From NCBI RefSeq assembly GCF_050389805.1, contig NZ_CP130945.1, forward strand, positions 3,286,001 through 3,350,000: 64,000 bases of DNA, read 5' to 3'. Below, one piece after another: positions 52,757 through 61,371 of the stretch (position 1 is its first letter; the number at the start of each line of letters is the position of its first letter). The stretch comes from Bacillus_BD sp050389805 (lineage in GTDB: Bacteria; Bacillota; Bacilli; Bacillales; Cytobacillaceae). The translations under genes were made by a program, and so were the position numbers. The notes under the pieces were generated by a model. The model saw only the letters and a list, made by a program, of their open reading frames with translations, was not told where the DNA came from and did no database searches.

Positions 52757-54075
52757 ATTCGCAAATCAACTCCAGAATAAGCACTACCAGCCATCATGTT
52801 GATGGAAGGTTTCTTATGTGAATGTATGAAGGGATTAAAATGTACAGTTGATAACGTATAATGAACGGAATGTAAACTCTCTTTTAATAGAGGAATAAGA
52901 GGCTGGGCAATTGATTTTAATTCTTCATTATTATTCATTACCGTTAAAGACACAATTCGATTCTGTACATTCATGTCGATTAGGGTGTCCCCTAGATTAG
53001 CTAGTTCTAAGAAAAAAACAATTCTACAATAGTCCGGATCGATCTCATCATTGTCCGTTTTTTTTCCGCTCCATTGCACCGTTAAATCAAGATTTTGATT
53101 TTGGAAGAACAGTGGTATTTGTACTACTTGGTGTTGCATAGGGCTTAATTCATGGCTTAATAGCTGAACACCCGTTAATTTATTTAGAAGTTTCTCTACT
53201 GCTGTTTTCAGTGGTTCTGCTCCTATTTCTTTCAATAAATTCATTAATAAAGGTTTCATGGTATCAGGATTTTTTTTATCGTTGTGGAGAAGTTGGAGTA
53301 GACTATTTTCATAACTGTAACCCATACGATGAATTAATTTGACCAATCCTTCTGCGATCGATGAAGTTTGAACCAAACCTGGTGTTACGTCCTGTTTGCC
53401 TGCCTTGAACACTAACATTTCTTGCTCGATTTTGTGCGTAGAATGAACGTATTCTTTTAATAAAAGAGCTAGTTTTGCTCTCGTATCAGAAGGGGGTTCT
53501 TTTTGTAATAATGCTATTACATTTTCAATCGTTTTACTTAATGAAGCTTCGTCCAAAACCGCTACCATCGCGTTAACCGTTTCTAATGTTAAGGGCAATT
53601 GTTTTTGCAAAAGTAACTTGATTGCATCAAATCCATTTTGCTGTGCCTTTACAGTTTTTAATAACTCTGCACTTTTCTCGATCACTTCTTTATTGATTGG
53701 CAGCTGCTCCTTCAAAAAATACTTCAGCACTTCTAACCTTGTACCTTTATTAGGGATTGATAGGGACTCCATTAAAGAAAGAATTGAAATCTCAGCCTGT
53801 GAGCTAGGAGCATCCATCACACCTCTAGCGATAACTTTTAGTTTTATATGACCGTTTCCAGGTTGAACCTGAAACCAGTAGCGTTGTTGAACGTCTAAAG
53901 AAGCTTCTAATTGGGCTACTACTTTTTGTGATCCTATATTCAGAGAGGCAATATTATTTGGGAAAAGTTTAATTATTTTACCATTTAGAATTTGCCCTGG
54001 TTGAAAAGTTGTTCTAGGTGCGTGTAAACCATTCTCTCTATTTAAACCCGTTAACAGAGTGATCATATTCATCAT
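52753..54075 (-). CDS. ylqG: FliK-like (Flg_hook-type) protein YlqG
   Basis: 440 aa of unknown function in the position of B. subtilis ylqG. The N-terminal part is mostly helical and variable, with FQPGQILNGKIIKLFPNNIA. The C-terminal 130 residues (VQWSGKKTDNDEIDPDYCRI, FFLELANLGDTLIDMNVQNR, LIPLLKESLHSVHYTLSTVH) resemble the FliK C-terminal domain. Translationally coupled to ylqH, which resembles FlhB's C-terminal domain, i.e. the partner of FliK. No signal peptide. Confidence 0.75.
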   Translation of the reverse strand: MMNMITLLTGLNRENGLHAPRTTFQPGQILNGKIIKLFPNNIASLNIGSQKVVAQLEASLDVQQRYWFQVQPGNGHIKLKVIARGVMDAPSSQAEISILSLMESLSIPNKGTRLEVLKYFLKEQLPINKEVIEKSAELLKTVKAQQNGFDAIKLLLQKQLPLTLETVNAMVAVLDEASLSKTIENVIALLQKEPPSDTRAKLALLLKEYVHSTHKIEQEMLVFKAGKQDVTPGLVQTSSIAEGLVKLIHRMGYSYENSLLQLLHNDKKNPDTMKPLLMNLLKEIGAEPLKTAVEKLLNKLTGVQLLSHELSPMQHQVVQIPLFFQNQNLDLTVQWSGKKTDNDEIDPDYCRIVFFLELANLGDTLIDMNVQNRIVSLTVMNNNEELKSIAQPLIPLLKESLHSVHYTLSTVHFNPFIHSHKKPSINMMAGSAYSGVDLRI

Positions 54076-54087
54076 TTGTTTTCATCC

Positions 54088-54858
54088 TTATTCATCTATG
54101 TATTCTTTAATAGGAGCAAATGTCTTTCGATGAATGGGGGTGATCCCTTGTCGCTTAAGTCCATCTAGGTGTTCCTTTGTACCATATCCTGCATTATTTG
54201 CAAACCCGTAACCAGGATATTTTCTATCATATTCTTTTAATAATCGATCCCGTGTTACTTTAGCTATGATTGAAGCTGCAGAAATTGATACCGAAAGAGC
54301 ATCTCCTTTAATGATTGATTGGGATGGATAAGGAGTATCTAGTTTAACTGCATCAATTAAAAGGAAATCCGGTTTTGGATTTAATTGCCCGATCGCCATT
54401 AACATTGCTTTCTTCGTGGCATTATAGATATTGACGCGATCAATTTCGTCATTATCAATGATTCCAATTCCAATTGAAATAGCCTCATCTTTAATTTCTT
54501 TATACATAAGTTCACGCATTTTTTCTGTTAACTTTTTCGAATCATCGATACCTGGTAAAAAAACATCCTCAGGAAGAATAACGGCAGCTGATACAACAGG
54601 TCCTGCTAAAGGACCTCGACCAACTTCATCAATACCCGCGATAAGTTGGTATCCTTCTTGTCTGTACTGTCGTTCATAACTTAGCATTTTCATAAACTTA
54701 TCTTGTAGCAGTTGCTGTTTTTCTTGTTCGCTCTTCCATCTTTTAAGGATCGTTTGTACCCCTTTACGATTATCCGTCATTAAGGTTCGAAAAAGTTCAT
54801 GTTTCGGATTATCTATTTTCAATAATTGTTCTTCAATTTGCTTGATCGTCAGTCGCAA
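54088..54858 (-). CDS. rnhB: Ribonuclease HII
   Basis: Removes ribonucleotides and RNA from RNA-DNA hybrids. 256 aa. Acidic catalytic set seen in IAGIDEVGRGPLAGPVVSAA (Asp, Glu), FLLIDAVKLDTP (Asp) and SIIAKVTRDRLLKEYDRKYP (Asp). The N-terminal 70-residue extension is usual in Bacillus. Start TTG follows AGGAG by 8 bases. Confidence 0.96.
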   Translation of the reverse strand: MRLTIKQIEEQLLKIDNPKHELFRTLMTDNRKGVQTILKRWKSEQEKQQLLQDKFMKMLSYERQYRQEGYQLIAGIDEVGRGPLAGPVVSAAVILPEDVFLPGIDDSKKLTEKMRELMYKEIKDEAISIGIGIIDNDEIDRVNIYNATKKAMLMAIGQLNPKPDFLLIDAVKLDTPYPSQSIIKGDALSVSISAASIIAKVTRDRLLKEYDRKYPGYGFANNAGYGTKEHLDGLKRQGITPIHRKTFAPIKEYIDE

Positions 54859-54889
54859 TGTTAAAACTCCTATCCTCTTCTATCAAAAT

Positions 54890-55738
54890 TCATTCTGGCC
54901 GTTCAAGGGAGATAGGCCCCAATTTTTCATTTCGAAGCTCTCTTATAATTAAATCGGTCACTTTATCATAGTCAACTCCACTATTACCAATAAAGCATCC
55001 TTTCTTCTTACCGATCGCATCAAATATTTCTACAATTTCCTGAGATTTTCCTGCTTCCACATTGTAATGCTCCTTTAAACGATCTGGATAGTTCTGTTCA
55101 AGAAACTTTAAACCGTAAATGGCAACATCTTCAAGATTTAATATAGCATCCTTAATAGCACCCGTTAACGCAAGCTTTAATCCAACTTCTTGATCCTCAA
55201 ACTTAGGCCATAAAATTCCTGGCGTGTCTAAGAGCTCTAGTTCTTTTCCTACTTTAATCCATTGCTGTGCCTTTGTAACTCCAGGAGTATTCCCTGTTTT
55301 TGCAATATTTTTTTTTGCTAATCTGTTGATCAACGTTGATTTACCAACATTTGGAATTCCGACAATCATTGCCCGAATCGCTCTCGGTTTAACCCCTTTC
55401 GCTTTCATCCGATCAAATTTTTCTGTTAAAATTTCCTGTGCTGCTGAAACAATTTCTCTCATTCCAGAACCAGTCTTAGAATTAATCGCCAATGCTTTTA
55501 ATCCCTTTTCCTGAAAATATTCAATCCATTCTTTTGTAATCTGTTTATCAGCCATATCCGCTTTATTTAATAGGATAATTCTTGGTTTGTGCTGAATAAT
55601 TTCATCAATCATTGGGTTTCGAGAAGACAGCGGGATTCTCGCATCCACTAATTCAAAAATAATATCGATTAGCTTTAACTTTTCAGTTACCTGTCTTCTT
55701 GCCTTTGCCATATGTCCTGGAAACCATTGTATCGTCAA
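54890..55738 (-). CDS. rbgA: Ribosome biogenesis GTPase RbgA (YlqF)
   Basis: Circularly permuted GTPase for late 50S assembly. 282 aa. Order G4 (LLNKADMAD) then G1 (VGIPNVGKSTLINRL) then G3 (LLDTPGILWP). N-terminal IQWFPGHMAKARRQV is diagnostic. Start TTG with GGAGG 8 bases upstream. Confidence 0.97.
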   Translation of the reverse strand: MTIQWFPGHMAKARRQVTEKLKLIDIIFELVDARIPLSSRNPMIDEIIQHKPRIILLNKADMADKQITKEWIEYFQEKGLKALAINSKTGSGMREIVSAAQEILTEKFDRMKAKGVKPRAIRAMIVGIPNVGKSTLINRLAKKNIAKTGNTPGVTKAQQWIKVGKELELLDTPGILWPKFEDQEVGLKLALTGAIKDAILNLEDVAIYGLKFLEQNYPDRLKEHYNVEAGKSQEIVEIFDAIGKKKGCFIGNSGVDYDKVTDLIIRELRNEKLGPISLERPE

Positions 55739-55757
55739 AATGATTCCTCCTGTCTTT

Positions 55758-56309
55758 CTACTTTACTAAGCCCACATCTTCCAATGGCCAGTATATGATA
55801 CTAGTTTTGCCAAGTACTTCTTCCATTGGAACGGTGCCAATATGTCTCGAGTCTTTGCTATAGCGACGATTGTCTCCCATAACGAAGAGTTCTCCTTCTG
55901 GAACCGTAGCCTGTCCGATTTTTTCCATCAATGTAAAGGGTTCTGTTAATGGACCATCTAATGTTGGATCATTTTTCAGGTGTTCTAAGTAGGGCTCCTC
56001 ATAGGGCTCGCCATTCACATATAACGTATCATTTTTATATTCTATTTCATCCCCTGGTAACCCTATAATACGTTTTATATAATCCTTATTTTCGGGTGCA
56101 TGAAAAACAATAATATCAAATCTGTCTGGTTCACCAATCGTATAACTAAATTTATTTACTATCATTCGATCTTGGTCATGAAGTGTCGGGAACATCGACA
56201 AACCATCCACTACGATGGGTGCAAAAAAGAAATAACGAATAACAGCAGCAAGAACAACTGCAACGACGAGTGCTTTGATCCATTCCCAGAGTTCATTTTT
56301 TTTCTTCAT
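55758..56309 (-). CDS. lepB: Type I signal peptidase
   Basis: Membrane-anchored leader peptidase (SipS/SipT type), 183 aa from ATG at 56309, with GGTGGGAG 8 bases upstream. One membrane helix (10-30), catalytic Ser38 (DGLSMFPTL), Lys79 (DYIKRIIGLPGDEI), and box E GDNRRYSKDSRHIG. The frame is open 25 codons further but that stretch is AT-rich leader. Acts on exported preproteins; RseP in this window may trim leftover signal peptides. Confidence 0.95.
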   Translation of the reverse strand: MKKKNELWEWIKALVVAVVLAAVIRYFFFAPIVVDGLSMFPTLHDQDRMIVNKFSYTIGEPDRFDIIVFHAPENKDYIKRIIGLPGDEIEYKNDTLYVNGEPYEEPYLEHLKNDPTLDGPLTEPFTLMEKIGQATVPEGELFVMGDNRRYSKDSRHIGTVPMEEVLGKTSIIYWPLEDVGLVK

Positions 56310-56417
56310 TAACGACTCTCCCACCATTCTCTGGTAAATTATATTACAAAAATAAACGCAACAATTATATATAATAAAATACACTATAAGTTATTTTACA
56401 TTATTTTTGAGATAATT

Positions 56418-56460
56418 AAAATAATGAAAGGAGCTTGTTGTAAGACAAGCTCCTTTCATT
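56418..56460 (-). terminator. Rho-independent terminator after rplS
   Basis: TGAAAGGAGCTTG pairs perfectly with CAAGCTCCTTTCA around an eight-base loop, followed by a T-rich stretch (TTATTTTAATT). It ends the rpsP-rplS group. Confidence 0.85.
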
Positions 56461-56524
56461 TCGCATCACGTATATGTATGAAATGTTTTTTTTCACAAGG
56501 TCCTTATCAATTACAGGATGTGCT

Positions 56525-56559
56525 ATGTTGACATTCCCCAAAAAGGAGTATGTCAACAT
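56525..56559 (-). repeat. Long imperfect hairpin between rplS and the terminator
   Basis: ATGTTGACAT pairs with ATGTCAACAT, and further inside CTCC pairs with GGGG around a T5 loop. No T-run follows on the minus strand. It lies about 30 bases after the rplS stop, ahead of the true terminator. Could protect the transcript's 3' end. Confidence 0.55.
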
Positions 56560-56587
56560 TTCTAAAGCAGCACTTCCATGATTTTGA

Positions 56588-56932
56588 TTATCGGATCTCT
56601 TTAATACGAGCTTTTTTACCACGTAAATTACGTAGATAATAAAGTTTAGCACGACGGACTTTACCGCGACGAATAACTTCAAGCTTCGCAATTTTTGGTG
56701 TGTGGACTGGGAATGTACGCTCAACGCCTACACCGTAAGAAATTTTGCGAACTGTAAATGTTTCGCTAATTCCACCACCACGACGCTTAATCACAACTCC
56801 TTCGTATACCTGAATACGCTCACGAGTTCCTTCAACAACCTTTACGTGTACACGTACAGTGTCACCAGGACGGAATGGAGGAATATCAGTACGAAGTTGT
56901 TCTTTTGTGATTTCTTCTATTAATTTATGCAT
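56588..56932 (-). CDS. rplS: 50S ribosomal protein L19
   Basis: 114 aa from ATG at 56932 (GGAAGGAG 9 bases upstream). Conserved MHKLIEEITKEQLRTDIPPF, RPGDTVRVHVKVVEG and GVVIKRRGGGISETFTVRK. The frame is open 20 codons upstream into the L19 leader RNA, which is not coding. Has its own promoter and leader. Confidence 0.97.
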   Translation of the reverse strand: MHKLIEEITKEQLRTDIPPFRPGDTVRVHVKVVEGTRERIQVYEGVVIKRRGGGISETFTVRKISYGVGVERTFPVHTPKIAKLEVIRRGKVRRAKLYYLRNLRGKKARIKEIR

Positions 56933-56949
56933 CGTTTTCAACTCCTTCC

Positions 56950-57030
56950 AACAGATGCTCTTGCAAAAAATTTGCAAACTGCAGCGGAACATCGTTATAG
57001 GACAGAAACCACTACTGGTTCAAGTCACAA
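56950..57030 (-). ncRNA. L19 leader (ribosomal protein leader of rplS)
   Basis: Between the rplS promoter and its start the minus strand reads TTGAACCAGTAGTGGTTTCTG then TCCTATAACGATGTTCCGCT, which matches what I recall of the Firmicutes L19 leader RNA. CAGTAGTGG-type and GCAAA-TTTTTT-GCAA hairpins are visible. It probably mediates autoregulation by L19. Confidence 0.65.
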
Positions 57031-57035
57031 AATGT

Positions 57036-57064
57036 ATAATAGCATAATTTAGAACGAAAAACAA
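57036..57064 (-). promoter_or_regulatory. SigA promoter for rplS
   Basis: Minus strand TTGTTT, 17-base spacer, TATTAT with an extended TGC just before the -10. It starts the leader described above. Confidence 0.75.
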
Positions 57065-57114
57065 TAGCTGGTACCCTTCTAGAATAAAATATTTTTACAT
57101 ACATGGTGACAATT

Positions 57115-57852
57115 TCACAGCTCTTGTTTTATTTCCTCTAACCATTTTTTCTGCTGATCATTTAACTCAAAATCCTTTAATAAATCCGGGCGTCTTAGAT
57201 AAGTTCTTTTTAAGGATTCTTTCCCTCTCCATTCTTCAATAAGACGATGGTTCCCTGACATTAATACCTCCGGAACCTTCATTCCTCTAAAATCAGCTGG
57301 ACGGGTATAATGGGGATGTTCTAATAGACCTGTACTAAATGAATCTTTTATATGTGACTGTTCATTTCCTAAAACGCCGGGTAACAATCGAACGACACTG
57401 TCAATGATAACCATCGCTCCTAATTCTCCACCTGTTAAAACAAAATCACCAATCGAGATTTCTTCTGTGACAATATGCTCTCGGATCCGTTCATCATAAC
57501 CTTCATAATGACCGCAAATAAAAATAAGATGCTCCGAATTTGATAGCTCCTCTGCTTTTTTCTGATCATAACGTTCCCCTTGAGGACATAGTAAGACGAC
57601 TTTTGGCTTAGAAGAAGATTTTTGCGTTAAGTCATTCACTGCATCAAAAATCGGTTGTGGTTTTAATACCATACCTGCTCCGCCACCATATGGATAATCA
57701 TCAACTGTTTGATGTTTGTTATCTGCGTAATCACGAAAGTTGACAATATTGTAGGCAACAGCACCTGTTTCTTCTGCTCTTTTTAAAATAGAATGACCTA
57801 ATACACCCGAGAACATCTCTGGAAATATAGTCAAAACATCAATTTTCATCAT
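57115..57852 (-). CDS. trmD: tRNA (guanine-N1-)-methyltransferase
   Basis: Makes m1G37, preventing +1 frameshifting. 245 aa. SPOUT trefoil-knot motifs LICGHYEGYDERIREHIVTE and EISIGDFVLTGGELGAMVII are intact; DYPYGGGAGMVLKPQPIFDA is the SAM region. Overlaps rimM by 4 bases. Confidence 0.97.
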   Translation of the reverse strand: MMKIDVLTIFPEMFSGVLGHSILKRAEETGAVAYNIVNFRDYADNKHQTVDDYPYGGGAGMVLKPQPIFDAVNDLTQKSSSKPKVVLLCPQGERYDQKKAEELSNSEHLIFICGHYEGYDERIREHIVTEEISIGDFVLTGGELGAMVIIDSVVRLLPGVLGNEQSHIKDSFSTGLLEHPHYTRPADFRGMKVPEVLMSGNHRLIEEWRGKESLKRTYLRRPDLLKDFELNDQQKKWLEEIKQEL

Positions 57853-58367
57853 GATAATAATCCCTCAATTGGTGTAATGATAATTTTTTTCTCGGAAATA
57901 TTAATATCCTTTACAACATCCACAATATAAGGGATAAGCTGCTCTTTACCACCTTTACCTTTTACCACCCAAACATCATTTGCTCCAGGCGTTAATATTT
58001 CTTTCACTTTACCGATCTCCTCGCCCTGATCCGTGATCACGGTACAACCAATGATTTCGTGGAAATAAAATTCGTTCTCTGGAAGATCTGATAATTGACT
58101 TTCAGGGACCTTTAGAATCCCATCTCTAAACCCTTCCACTTGATTAATATTGTTATACCCTTCAAATGTCAATAAATCAAAGTTTTTATGGGTACGGTGT
58201 GATTGAACCTTAACCTCTAACGGTTGAGTTGAGTTTGGGAGAAAAATGTACAAGACGTTTCCTTTTTTATATCTTTCATGTGGAAAGTCTGTACGTGAAA
58301 TCACTCTTACTTCTCCTTTGATTCCATGTGTATTAACAATTTTGCCAACATTAAACCACTTTTCCAT
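57849..58367 (-). CDS. rimM: 16S rRNA processing protein RimM
   Basis: 30S maturation factor that binds S19. 172 aa: N-terminal domain with VGKIVNTHGIKGEVRVISRT and a PRC-barrel with GKVKEILTPGANDVWVVKGK and ELLIPYI-type end (KEQLIPYIVDVVKDINISEK). Confidence 0.96.
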   Translation of the reverse strand: MEKWFNVGKIVNTHGIKGEVRVISRTDFPHERYKKGNVLYIFLPNSTQPLEVKVQSHRTHKNFDLLTFEGYNNINQVEGFRDGILKVPESQLSDLPENEFYFHEIIGCTVITDQGEEIGKVKEILTPGANDVWVVKGKGGKEQLIPYIVDVVKDINISEKKIIITPIEGLLS

Positions 58368-58379
58368 ATCTGTTCACCC

Positions 58380-58766
58380 CTATCTAATTTCAATGATGGT
58401 ATCATCTTTGATGACTATAGCTCGTTCATTGGAAATATTACTCCAGTGATCTCCTTCATGTACATCAATTAGACCCTGCATTTCTTGTTCCTTTATTTCA
58501 CTACCTAAAGGTAGCATATGTAATTGTTCCAGTTGAAACTCAATTTGTTGTATTTTATGAAGTCTCGTTTCAATTTCTTTATTAAATGATTTTACCAAAG
58601 ATTCCTGCTGAAAGTTTTTCGTTTTTTCAAGTTTCTTCATTTGAAATTGTAATTGCTCGCATTCTTTATGTAATTGACTTTTTTCGGTATGATATTTATC
58701 TTGAAGATCCTGTTTGCTTTTTTCTGTTAATACGCGCAAAATTGAAACAGATTGTAATAATTTCAT
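58380..58766 (-). CDS. ylqD: YlqD family protein
   Basis: 128 aa, mostly a long charged coiled coil (residues 15-85), then a small C-terminal beta domain (EGDHWSNISNERAIVIKDDT). Conserved in Bacillus between khpA and rimM. Function unknown. A terminator lies between it and khpA. Confidence 0.85.
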   Translation of the reverse strand: MKLLQSVSILRVLTEKSKQDLQDKYHTEKSQLHKECEQLQFQMKKLEKTKNFQQESLVKSFNKEIETRLHKIQQIEFQLEQLHMLPLGSEIKEQEMQGLIDVHEGDHWSNISNERAIVIKDDTIIEIR

Positions 58767-58799
58767 TTAAAGATCACCTGCTCTTTCAGTATGAACATA

Positions 58800-58838
58800 T
58801 AGAAAAAGCGCAAACACCTTTAAATGGCTTTGCGCTTG
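58800..58838 (-). terminator. Terminator/attenuator between khpA and ylqD
   Basis: Minus strand AAGCGCAAA pairs with TTTGCGCTT, enclosing a short GCC/GGT inner stem, then TTTTT. It splits rpsP-khpA from ylqD-rimM-trmD, so either attenuation or a new promoter must serve the latter. Confidence 0.75.
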
Positions 58839-58849
58839 TTCTATTCTTG

Positions 58850-59083
58850 CTACTCCTTAATTTCCAAGTACGCCTTTTTCTTTAGGGATGTGCTCGCAGC
58901 CGCATACACAACTGTACGAATGGCTTTTGCAACACGCCCCTGCTTACCAATCACTTTTCCCATATCACTTTTGTTAACAGAGAGTTGATAGGTAATTCGG
59001 GTTTCCTCTTCTTGGACCGTAACTTGTACATCATCTGGAAAATCAACAAGAGGTTTAACAATCGTTTCAATAAGTTCTTTCAT
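58850..59083 (-). CDS. khpA: KH-domain RNA-binding protein KhpA (YlqC)
   Basis: Small KH protein that pairs with KhpB/Jag in global RNA binding. 77 aa with the GxxG loop in GKVIGKQGRVAKAIR. Follows rpsP by 11 bases. Confidence 0.95.
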   Translation of the reverse strand: MKELIETIVKPLVDFPDDVQVTVQEEETRITYQLSVNKSDMGKVIGKQGRVAKAIRTVVYAAASTSLKKKAYLEIKE

Positions 59084-59094
59084 AGCTGATACGA

Positions 59095-59367
59095 TTACTT
59101 ACCGTTTTTTAGGTTATGGAATTTCTCCATAATTCCTTGATTAGAGAAAAGGTTACGAACTGTATCAGATGGTTTTGCACCATTTTGTAACCATTTTAGA
59201 GCGATCTCTTCATCAATTTTAACTTCTGCCGGTTGAGCAACTGGATTGTAAGTTCCAACTGTTTCAATAAAGCGTCCATCACGAGCAGAACGAGAATCTG
59301 CTACTACAATACGATAGAAAGGAGTTTTTTTTGCTCCCATACGTTTTAATCTAATTTTTACTGCCAT
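59095..59367 (-). CDS. rpsP: 30S ribosomal protein S16
   Basis: 90 aa. MAVKIRLKRMGAKKTPFYRI and VVADSRSARDGRFIETVGTY are diagnostic. GGAGGTG precedes the start by about 9 bases. Its own promoter lies about 40 bases upstream. Confidence 0.98.
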   Translation of the reverse strand: MAVKIRLKRMGAKKTPFYRIVVADSRSARDGRFIETVGTYNPVAQPAEVKIDEEIALKWLQNGAKPSDTVRNLFSNQGIMEKFHNLKNGK

Positions 59368-59406
59368 AATTAATCAGCACCTCCGAATAGTTTCACACAA
59401 GATATT

Positions 59407-59435
59407 ATATTATCAATTGTTTTTATGTTTGTAAA
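59407..59435 (-). promoter_or_regulatory. SigA promoter for rpsP
   Basis: Minus strand TTTACA, 17-base spacer, TAATAT. A nine-pair AAGTATTTT/AAAATACTT inverted repeat directly upstream (59436-59466) may serve as a weak ffh terminator. Confidence 0.75.
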
Positions 59436-59465
59436 GTATTTTTTCTTGTCAGTGTAAAATACTTC

Positions 59466-59582
59466 ATTAAATCAAGTTTTCCTCGGCAAATTTGCACCTA
59501 GATTTTTATCGATCTAGCGCAATTAATATCTTTAAAAATCTACAGCATCTGCCAAAGACGTTAACTTCCTTCATGGGAGTTA
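59466..59582 (-). repeat. Intergenic repeat family A, copy 3 (ffh-rpsP), shortened
   Basis: About 117 bp starting at the ffh stop codon (TAACTCCCATGAAGG on the minus strand). Matches the second half of copies 1 and 2: GTTAACGTC...GGCAGATG, GATTTTTAAAG and GTGCAAATTTGCCGAGGA. About 130 bp of the first half is missing. The stop-proximal TAACTCCC...GGAAGTTA can fold into a hairpin. Confidence 0.6.
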
Positions 59583-60932
59583 AAATGGATTAAATGGTAG
59601 CTTAAACCCACCTTTTTTCTTACCTTTTTGACCCATTCCAGTCATTTGTTTCATCATTTTTTTCATGTCATCAAACTGCTTTAGTAAACGGTTTACTTCC
59701 TGTACAGAAGTCCCACTCCCTTTAGCAATTCGTTTGCGCCTGCTTGCATTGATGATTTCAGGTCGAACTTTTTCTTCTTTTGTCATGGATTTAATGATCG
59801 CTTCGACATGAGAAATTTGTTTTTCATCTACTTGAAGATTATTTAAGCCCTTAATTTTATTAGCGCCAGGCATCATTTTTAACAACTCATCAAGCGGTCC
59901 CATATTTCGAACCTGTCCAAGTTGTTCAAGGAAATCATCAAATGTAAACGAAGCAGTGCGCATTTTTTGCTCAAGCTCACGTGCCTTTTCTTCATCTACA
60001 TTAGCCTGTGCTTTTTCAATTAGAGTTAGAACATCTCCCATCCCTAAAATACGAGATGCCATTCTTTCTGGGTGGAACGGTTCAATTGCATCCATTTTCT
60101 CCCCAAGACCAATAAATTTAATTGGTGTATTCGTTACAGAACGAATCGATAAGGCTGCTCCACCACGGGTATCCCCATCAAGTTTAGTTAAGACAACTCC
60201 AGTCAAACCAAGCTGTTCATTAAAGGATGCAGCCACATTGACAGCATCTTGACCTGTCATGGCATCAACCACTAAGAAAATCTCATGTGGACTTGTTAAC
60301 TCTTTTATTTGTTTAAGCTCATCCATCAAGTCTTCATCAACATGCAGTCTTCCCGCTGTATCAATTAACACATAATCATGATGATCTTCTTTTGCTTTTT
60401 CAATGGCTTGTTTGGCAATCTCGACTGGGCTTACCTGATCCCCTAGGGAAAATACAGGCATACTGAGTTGCTTACCTAATGTTTCAAGCTGTTTAATGGC
60501 CGCTGGACGATAAATATCAGCTGCTACAAGCATAGGATTACGGTTATATTTCTTACGTAATAAGTTTGCCAGTTTTCCAGTAGTCGTTGTTTTTCCCGCA
60601 CCCTGTAGACCAACCATCATAATAACCGTTGGTGGTCTTGTGGCTACAGCAATCTTACTCTGCTCTCCACCCATTAATTGCGTTAATTCTTCCTTAACAA
60701 CTTTAATGACTTGCTGTCCTGGAGTTAAGCTTTTCATCACTTCTTGTCCAACAGAGCGTTCGCTGACTTTTTTTACAAATTCTTTAACAACTTTGAAATT
60801 CACGTCTGCTTCAAGTAAAGCAAGGCGAACTTCACGCATCATTTCTTTAACGTCAGCTTCCGTTACCTTACCCTTACCACGGATTTTTTGGATTGTACTC
60901 TGAAGTCGGTCGGCTAAACCTTCAAATGCCAT
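59580..60932 (-). CDS. ffh: Signal recognition particle protein Ffh
   Basis: SRP54 GTPase. 450 aa. N domain, G domain with P-loop GLQGAGKTTTTGKLA, DIYRPAAIKQL, DTAGRLHVDE and TKLDGDTRGGAALS, then the methionine-rich M domain ending FDDMKKMMKQMTGMGQKGKK. Follows ylxM by 12 bases. Confidence 0.98.
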   Translation of the reverse strand: MAFEGLADRLQSTIQKIRGKGKVTEADVKEMMREVRLALLEADVNFKVVKEFVKKVSERSVGQEVMKSLTPGQQVIKVVKEELTQLMGGEQSKIAVATRPPTVIMMVGLQGAGKTTTTGKLANLLRKKYNRNPMLVAADIYRPAAIKQLETLGKQLSMPVFSLGDQVSPVEIAKQAIEKAKEDHHDYVLIDTAGRLHVDEDLMDELKQIKELTSPHEIFLVVDAMTGQDAVNVAASFNEQLGLTGVVLTKLDGDTRGGAALSIRSVTNTPIKFIGLGEKMDAIEPFHPERMASRILGMGDVLTLIEKAQANVDEEKARELEQKMRTASFTFDDFLEQLGQVRNMGPLDELLKMMPGANKIKGLNNLQVDEKQISHVEAIIKSMTKEEKVRPEIINASRRKRIAKGSGTSVQEVNRLLKQFDDMKKMMKQMTGMGQKGKKKGGFKLPFNPF

Positions 60933-60944
60933 GCATGCCGCCTC

Positions 60945-61280
60945 CTAATATTCTAATTTAGCAAGCTTTGTAACCAATTCAGACATTTTTTGAAGAGATG
61001 GTGAGTCTTCTTGTAAAAGCTCTTTCATTCCTTCAACAAGCTTACTTCTTTCTTGGAACTTTTCAAATAATAAAAGCTTTTTCTCATATTCTTCAAGCAT
61101 GGATTCAGTCCGTTTAATATTATCATATACAGCTTGGCGACTTACATCGTACTCTTCGGCAATCTCACCTAATGAATAATCTTCTAAATAGTAAAGTGCC
61201 ATGTAACTGCGCTGCTTTGGTGTTAACAACGATTGATAAAAATCATATAAATAATTCATTCTCGTTGTTTTCTCGAGCAT
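60945..61280 (-). CDS. ylxM: Putative helix-turn-helix protein YlxM (SRP-associated)
   Basis: 111 aa. MLEKTTRMNYLYDFYQSLLT followed by a sigma-like helix-turn-helix (YSLGEIAEEYDVSRQAVYDN). In streptococci YlxM modulates SRP activity. Start ATG at 61280 has GGGGGA 6-7 bases upstream; the ATG two codons earlier is too close to that site. Confidence 0.93.
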   Translation of the reverse strand: MLEKTTRMNYLYDFYQSLLTPKQRSYMALYYLEDYSLGEIAEEYDVSRQAVYDNIKRTESMLEEYEKKLLLFEKFQERSKLVEGMKELLQEDSPSLQKMSELVTKLAKLEY

Positions 61281-61322
61281 CGCCATTCCCCCTATGTTAA
61301 GTAAAAAACCTTAACAACCAAT

Positions 61323-61351
61323 AGTCTACACAAAGCCCCCATTATTGTCAA
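61323..61351 (-). promoter_or_regulatory. SigA promoter for ylxM-ffh
   Basis: Minus strand TTGACA (perfect -35), 17-base spacer, TAGACT. It separates ylxM-ffh from ftsY, and a GTTAAG/CTTAAC inverted repeat lies in the short leader. Confidence 0.8.
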
Positions 61352-61371
61352 GAAAATTTACTTTACTCATT

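Noticed and set aside
56416..56724. 102-aa minus-strand reading frame overlapping rplS
   Set aside because: Out-of-frame shadow of rplS that runs through the intergenic hairpins and terminator; no ribosome site.
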